Part shown: positions 60,132-64,000 of the stretch, piece after piece
How positions within the stretch are numbered: the stretch's first letter is position 1
Layout: each line of letters begins with the position of its first letter
DNA from: Clostridium beijerinckii
Lineage (GTDB): Bacteria > Bacillota > Clostridia > Clostridiales > Clostridiaceae
Assembly (NCBI RefSeq): GCF_036699995.1
Contig: NZ_CP144906.1
Span: 2,867,001-2,931,000 of the forward strand
Direction of reading: 5' to 3'
Length of the DNA: 64,000 bases
The notes under the pieces: generated by a model
Seen by the model: the letters and a program-made list of their open reading frames with translations, nothing else
Databases searched by the model: none
Told to the model about the DNA's origin: nothing
Program-made: the position numbers and the translations under genes

Positions 60132-61118
60132 TTAAATATTATATATATCTGTTTTATATTTGTTTAAATTTTTCTTTATTTTAAACCATTCAATGGTTTC
60201 TTTAATGCCTTCTTCAAAAGTATATTCCTCTGACCATTGAGTAAGTTTTTTTAGTTTTTCATTGGATCCCAATAGCCTATTTACCTCGCTGTTTTTAGGT
60301 CTTATTCTTTCTTCTTCACATATAATTTTAGCCTTTGGATTTAATTGCTTTATAAGCTCTTCTGCAAGATTTTTTATTGATATTTCTCTTTGACTGGCTA
60401 TATTTATTTCTTCTCCTATTGTATTCTGACTTTTCGCAATTTCAACAAAACCATTTACAGTATTTTTTACATAATTAAAATCCCTTGTAGGTGTTAATGC
60501 TCCTAATTTTATTTCATTTTCACCTGATAATAACTGCATTATTATTGTTGGAATAATGGCTCTTGCTGACTGTCTAGGTCCGTAAGTGTTAAAAGGCCGT
60601 ACTATTGTTATTGGTAAAGAAAAACTTCTATAAAAAGACTCAGCCAATCTGTCGGCACCTATTTTAGTAGCTGAATAAGGTGATTGTCCTTGATAGGGAT
60701 GCTCTTCAGTTATTGGTGCAAACTTAGCACTACCATAAACCTCTGAAGTGGAAGTTATTAATATTCTTTTAGTATCAAGTTCTCTAGCGGCCTGTAATAC
60801 ATTTAAAGTCCCTTTTATATTAGTGTCCACATATGAATCAGGTGAATAATAACTAAAAGGAATTGCTATTAGTGCTGCAAGGTGATAGACCTCTTCAATA
60901 TTTTTCATTGCTTCTCTCACACCATTTGGGTCTCTTATATCTCCAGTAAATATTTCTATTTCCTTTAACTTATCTTTACTTAATGAATCTAACCATCCCC
61001 ATGAGTTAATTGAGTTATAATGTATAAACGCTTTAACATTACATCCTATGTTTAGAAGTTTTTCTATTAAGTGACTACCTATGAAACCAGCTGCTCCTGT
61101 CACTAAAACTCTTTTCAT
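60132..61118 (-). CDS. legB: NAD-dependent 4,6-dehydratase LegB
   Basis: 328 residues, SDR. TGAAGFIGSHLIEKL, HLAALIAIPFSYYSPDSYVDTN, STSEVYG and the catalytic YSATKIGADRLAESFY are characteristic of LegB. It dehydrates GDP-GlcNAc to the 4-keto-6-deoxy sugar, the first modifying step of the legionaminate route. First gene of the legB-H-I-GNAT-G-PIGL-C-ptmE-F set; a 137-base gap separates it from legH. Confidence 0.9.
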   Translation of the reverse strand: MKRVLVTGAAGFIGSHLIEKLLNIGCNVKAFIHYNSINSWGWLDSLSKDKLKEIEIFTGDIRDPNGVREAMKNIEEVYHLAALIAIPFSYYSPDSYVDTNIKGTLNVLQAARELDTKRILITSTSEVYGSAKFAPITEEHPYQGQSPYSATKIGADRLAESFYRSFSLPITIVRPFNTYGPRQSARAIIPTIIMQLLSGENEIKLGALTPTRDFNYVKNTVNGFVEIAKSQNTIGEEINIASQREISIKNLAEELIKQLNPKAKIICEEERIRPKNSEVNRLLGSNEKLKKLTQWSEEYTFEEGIKETIEWFKIKKNLNKYKTDIYNI

Positions 61119-61150
61119 TTATTGCCTCCAATAATATTAATTTTCTTGAT

Positions 61151-61447
61151 CTAATTCAAACAAATTCTACAACTTAGGTTCTTAAATTTATTTAGTTTAT
61201 TATTAAAAACTTTTATTCTGTAGTAATATCTTATGTCATAAATAAAGCAATAAAATTCTCCATTGTAATTTGTAGTCGTATAGCCACAAAATTTTTTATG
61301 ATACTTTATTTGATTTGAACGATTTTTATATGGAAAGTATGCTTCAAGAAATACTACTGCATTTTGAACTGGATATCCATTTTCGTAGCATACTTTACCT
61401 CTTATTATCACTTCTTTAAAGTATGATTTATAATTATAATTTTTCAT
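61151..61447 (-). CDS. Small carboxypeptidase-regulatory-like domain protein (copy 3)
   Basis: 98 residues. VIIRGKVCYENGYPVQNAVVFLEA then FCGYTTTNYNGEFYCFI match the transthyretin-like CarboxypepD_reg fold (G-x-V, G-x-P, A-x-V, T-x2-x-G-E). Contains three cysteines and no signal peptide. One of three consecutive genes of this type; they may form a structural surface layer. Function unknown. Confidence 0.65.
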   Translation of the reverse strand: MKNYNYKSYFKEVIIRGKVCYENGYPVQNAVVFLEAYFPYKNRSNQIKYHKKFCGYTTTNYNGEFYCFIYDIRYYYRIKVFNNKLNKFKNLSCRICLN

Positions 61448-61473
61448 TTTAGGATTCCTTCTATATTAAGTAA

Positions 61474-61794
61474 TCACTTTTGATTGAGCAGCTTAATTTG
61501 TGGTTCATATACCTTAATTTTATAGTTAATATTATAGAGTTTTTCAAGGACTATAGCGTATTCTCCATGCTTGTTAGAAATTGCATATGCGATATCAATT
61601 GCTTTATATGGTTTATAATTATAATCTATTTTTTTTATAGCAATAATTGCCCCATCTATCGGATTTGATTTTCTATCTAAAATTTTTCCTTCTATTAATA
61701 TTGTTCTTTTTCTTTTTACTACAATTTTTTTGTTTATAATCCTATGCAACTTTAACTCTCTTGGAGTTATCACAATTTCTGCATATGATGACAA
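61474..61794 (-). CDS. Small carboxypeptidase-regulatory-like domain protein (copy 2)
   Basis: 106 residues. An N-terminal strand-rich part (YAEIVITPRELKLHRIINKK) precedes the domain core ILIEGKILDRKSNPIDGAIIAIKK ... AISNKHGEYAIVL. No cysteine and no signal peptide. The arrangement is the same as in its neighbours. Function unknown. Confidence 0.65.
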   Translation of the reverse strand: MSSYAEIVITPRELKLHRIINKKIVVKRKRTILIEGKILDRKSNPIDGAIIAIKKIDYNYKPYKAIDIAYAISNKHGEYAIVLEKLYNINYKIKVYEPQIKLLNQK

Positions 61795-61798
61795 TTTT

Positions 61799-62155
61799 TT
61801 ATATCTCCTTTATTTTAATATTTAAAGGAGAATATACTACAATTTCATAAAACATTTCCGGCAAAGCCTCTATAGAAAGTACATATTCTCCTTCATTATC
61901 AGTGTACGAGTAACCTAATACTTTTCTGATATTTTCTTTATAATCAACTTCTATGACTTCAACTGCAGCACCTGAAATTGGCTGCATTCTTACATTGTAA
62001 GCGACCCCTTTAATAATGACCATTTTTCTAGGCATCATAATTATATTTAGTTTATGATTTGCTCTTGAATCCAAATTATTTGTGTTAATCAATATTGAAT
62101 CTTGTGAACATGTGCTAACTTTTTTCTTACCATTTCTATTTTTCTTCATTGGCAT
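61799..62155 (-). CDS. Small carboxypeptidase-regulatory-like domain protein (copy 1)
   Basis: 118 residues. A basic N-terminal tail (KKNRNGKKK) precedes VIIKGVAYNVRMQPISGAAVEVIEV ... YSYTDNEGEYVLSI, the transthyretin-like core. The ribosome binding site is weak, and the gene overlaps the end of the 54-residue ORF by 20 bases, so translation is probably coupled. ATG 62149 is an alternative start. Function unknown. Confidence 0.6.
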   Translation of the reverse strand: MPMKKNRNGKKKVSTCSQDSILINTNNLDSRANHKLNIIMMPRKMVIIKGVAYNVRMQPISGAAVEVIEVDYKENIRKVLGYSYTDNEGEYVLSIEALPEMFYEIVVYSPLNIKIKEI

Positions 62156-62300
62156 TTTCAGTAAATATAGTTACTGTCATATCATTATCTTCTGTTGCGT
62201 CTTCAGCTGGTATTATGGATCCAGATATTTCTTTTCCATTCACTATAATTTTATTTATCTTTACCTCTTTATAAGATTTTCCATCTATTATTTTTTCCAT
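62136..62300 (-). CDS. Small acidic protein, 54 residues, unknown function
   Basis: An ATG at 62300 with GAGGTGAAG at suitable spacing opens 54 codons. The product is acidic and beta-prone: MEKIIDGKSYKEVKINKIIV then VNGKEISGSII and a Glu/Asp-rich tail. It lies between the Maf-type glycosyltransferase (12-base gap) and the first small domain gene, on the same strand. No family recognised. Confidence 0.55.
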   Translation of the reverse strand: MEKIIDGKSYKEVKINKIIVNGKEISGSIIPAEDATEDNDMTVTIFTENANEEK

Positions 62301-62312
62301 AAAACTTCACCT

Positions 62313-64000
62313 CTACTGATTTATTGCATAATAAAATTCTGCAAATGTTTCTAATGCTAATGATTTAACTTTCTCGAGAAGCCCTTTCATTTTAAGAAAG
62401 TATGATAAGAAGCATTTACTTTGATATTTTAAATTTGAAGTCAAAGATTCGTAATCTACAGCATGCATATTAAAAATTTCTTCCTTTACATCAAACAAGA
62501 ATTTATTATAGTATCCGCCAAGATAATACCTTTCCTTAGATGATTCAAAGTCATTTACGATGTCCATAACGTCTAGAAACTTTTGAAAATCTTCATCATT
62601 TTCGTCTATATCAACTAAAGATTTATCTAATTCATTTGTTAATAGACTATTGCACAGAGCTTCTCCATTATTTGCTTTGTCTATATATTCTTCTAGATAT
62701 TTTATTACATCTGAAACGACAGTCTCTGCATCTACTTGTATAGATTTATCTACAATACACTTTTTATTAACATTATTATTTGTATACGTCTTAAATACAT
62801 CACATAATTCCTTATGAGGTGCACCTTTAATTTCTGCTCCATAAGATACATTAATAAATTCTACCTGCTTATGCGTTTTGTAGAAGTCTATATATTCTTC
62901 CATTTTTAATCTAAATTGATTAAGTGTTATATTAGTCCTTATTTTTTCACCAAATATATTTTCAACTTTTAAACTTGCTTCATAATTTTTGGTATCATCA
63001 CTTTCAAATATAGCTGATTCTGAATGATGTTTATCATAAGTGAAGGCTAAGTCTTGTCCTACTAATATTATTGGAGAGCAGCCCATAATATTTGCAATAT
63101 CTATACATGTATGCGCTACAGATCCTCCTAAAAATGTTCCTTTAAGATTATTTAATTCCTGTATAGTATTTGATAAGAAAGTTGATAAATAAATCTTTTC
63201 CCCTTCATAATCTCTAACTAAATATCTATTACTATATTCATAAAATGCTAAGGGAGAATTTTCTTTTAAATAATCCTTCATCATATCGTAATTATCATCT
63301 ACTGGATCTATTGAAACTATCATATCTGGTTTTATATTATTTTTTATAAGGGCTTTTAATGTCCTGCTTCCAGCTATTATGAAGTATCTTTCTAATTCTT
63401 TTTTATGCGTAACCATATCGGCTATATTTTTATCTAAAGATGGTCCGGCAGAAACTACTATGGCTGGGATACCTTTGTTTATATCTTCATAAGAATTAAG
63501 AGGGGTTGAATTTTTTAAAGCTTTCAAATTAGCTATAAAATTCTTGATAAATATATCTTTAAATCTATTTGCAACACTTATGGAAGAGCATGCCGTATAA
63601 TATGCATCGTCTAAATTCTCTATAAATATTTCATAATCATACTTGTAGACTTCAGCATAATTTCCAAAAGCATGAACATATAAATTATTGAAATTTGTAC
63701 TGTTTATTTCTTTATATAAATTAGCTTTTATATTATCTTTATCATAAAAAATCAGATGAATATTGTCCTTATTAATCTTTTCTTTATTGTAGTTAAATAT
63801 ATCTTTATTGGGTTCAAATATTAGTACCTTGTTCTTTTCACATAGCACATCATTTAAGCTATCTAAGTATTCTCCTGTATCGATTCCAAAAATAAGAATT
63901 AATGAATCGAACTTAATATCATTTACTGAGCTTAATAAATTTTCAATTTCTTTTTTGTAATTCTCTTTATCAGCCAGATAACAATTATTATCATCTTTTT
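62313..64000 (-). CDS. Maf/DUF115-type flagellin glycosyltransferase (5' end cut by window edge)
   Basis: The frame is open from the stop at 62313 to the right edge: 562 residues, with no start visible. The apparent GTG at 63848 is internal, since the frame runs on as open code above it. Motifs of the MptE-like/DUF115 family are clear: IPAIVVSAGPSLDKNI, FIIAGSRTLKALIKNNIKPDMIVSIDP, FLGGSVAHTCIDIANIMGCSPIILVGQDLAFT. Maf (motility-associated factor) proteins transfer legionaminic or pseudaminic acid to flagellin, in line with the legionaminate genes next door. Confidence 0.82.
   Translation of the reverse strand, partial: KDDNNCYLADKENYKKEIENLLSSVNDIKFDSLILIFGIDTGEYLDSLNDVLCEKNKVLIFEPNKDIFNYNKEKINKDNIHLIFYDKDNIKANLYKEINSTNFNNLYVHAFGNYAEVYKYDYEIFIENLDDAYYTACSSISVANRFKDIFIKNFIANLKALKNSTPLNSYEDINKGIPAIVVSAGPSLDKNIADMVTHKKELERYFIIAGSRTLKALIKNNIKPDMIVSIDPVDDNYDMMKDYLKENSPLAFYEYSNRYLVRDYEGEKIYLSTFLSNTIQELNNLKGTFLGGSVAHTCIDIANIMGCSPIILVGQDLAFTYDKHHSESAIFESDDTKNYEASLKVENIFGEKIRTNITLNQFRLKMEEYIDFYKTHKQVEFINVSYGAEIKGAPHKELCDVFKTYTNNNVNKKCIVDKSIQVDAETVVSDVIKYLEEYIDKANNGEALCNSLLTNELDKSLVDIDENDEDFQKFLDVMDIVNDFESSKERYYLGGYYNKFLFDVKEEIFNMHAVDYESLTSNLKYQSKCFLSYFLKMKGLLEKVKSLALETFAEFYYAINQ

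Noticed and set aside
52374..61118. A sialic acid (Neu5Ac) pathway
   Set aside because: LegB, LegC, LegH and PtmE are extra to sialate synthesis and indicate legionaminate instead.

Overview
The window looks like chromosomal DNA of a low-GC, endospore-forming Clostridium (sensu stricto, Firmicutes). Supporting signs are the very AT-rich sequence, AGGAGG-type ribosome binding sites with some TTG/GTG starts, a MutS/MutL/MiaA/Hfq block arranged as in Firmicutes, non-phosphorylating GapN, BclA-like collagen proteins and sporulation-type promoter elements (CATA-N3-TA). I cannot name the species. I see no tRNA, rRNA, CRISPR array, insertion sequence or prophage.

Left third (1-20.7 kb): mostly housekeeping and genome maintenance. 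A free methionine-R-sulfoxide reductase (cut by the left edge) diverges from lexA, which carries its own LexA box. Then, on the minus strand, come a methionine-gamma-lyase-like PLP enzyme, hfq, miaA, mutL, a methyltransferase, aat, a Cys-rich pentapeptide-repeat protein, mutS, an acyltransferase, gapN and the fetAB-type ABC exporter. The block ends with an unusual protein joining a degenerate UvrD-like ATPase to a LexA-type self-cleaving domain, with a LexA-box-like site in its leader, and a plus-strand HAD phosphatase.

Middle (20.8-52 kb): a large surface-glycoprotein island. It starts with two plus-strand genes, a propeller-like protein whose ribosome binding site lies in a long inverted repeat and a CBM96/DNRLRE protein with three 64-residue coiled-coil repeats. 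It continues on the minus strand with a CDP-3,6-dideoxyhexose set (rfbF, rfbG, rfbH, cupin epimerase, SDR; ascarylose-like), dTDP-rhamnose genes (rfbA, C, D, B), a dTDP-3-amino-3,6-dideoxyhexose operon (FdtA/FdtB-like plus acyltransferases), glycosyltransferases (GT2, GT61, rhamnosyltransferase-like pair, a GT2-methyltransferase fusion), two long collagen-like proteins and a Cys-rich candidate coat protein. Several promoters here have a sporulation-sigma -10, and three share an upstream GTGTCAAA box, suggesting that protein scaffold and sugar machinery are made together late in sporulation for the spore surface.

Right end (52.3-64 kb): a complete GDP-route legionaminic-acid operon (legB, legH, legI, GNAT, legG, PIG-L deacetylase, legC, ptmE, legF). 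It is followed upstream by three small carboxypeptidase-regulatory-like domain proteins, a 54-residue ORF and a Maf/DUF115 glycosyltransferase cut by the right edge. Maf proteins attach nonulosonic acids to flagellin, so this end is probably the start of a flagellar glycosylation island. The working model is sugar nucleotide synthesis feeding glycosyltransferases that decorate Thr-rich collagen repeats (spore) and flagellin (vegetative cell). The enzyme families are well supported; the acceptors and timing are inference.
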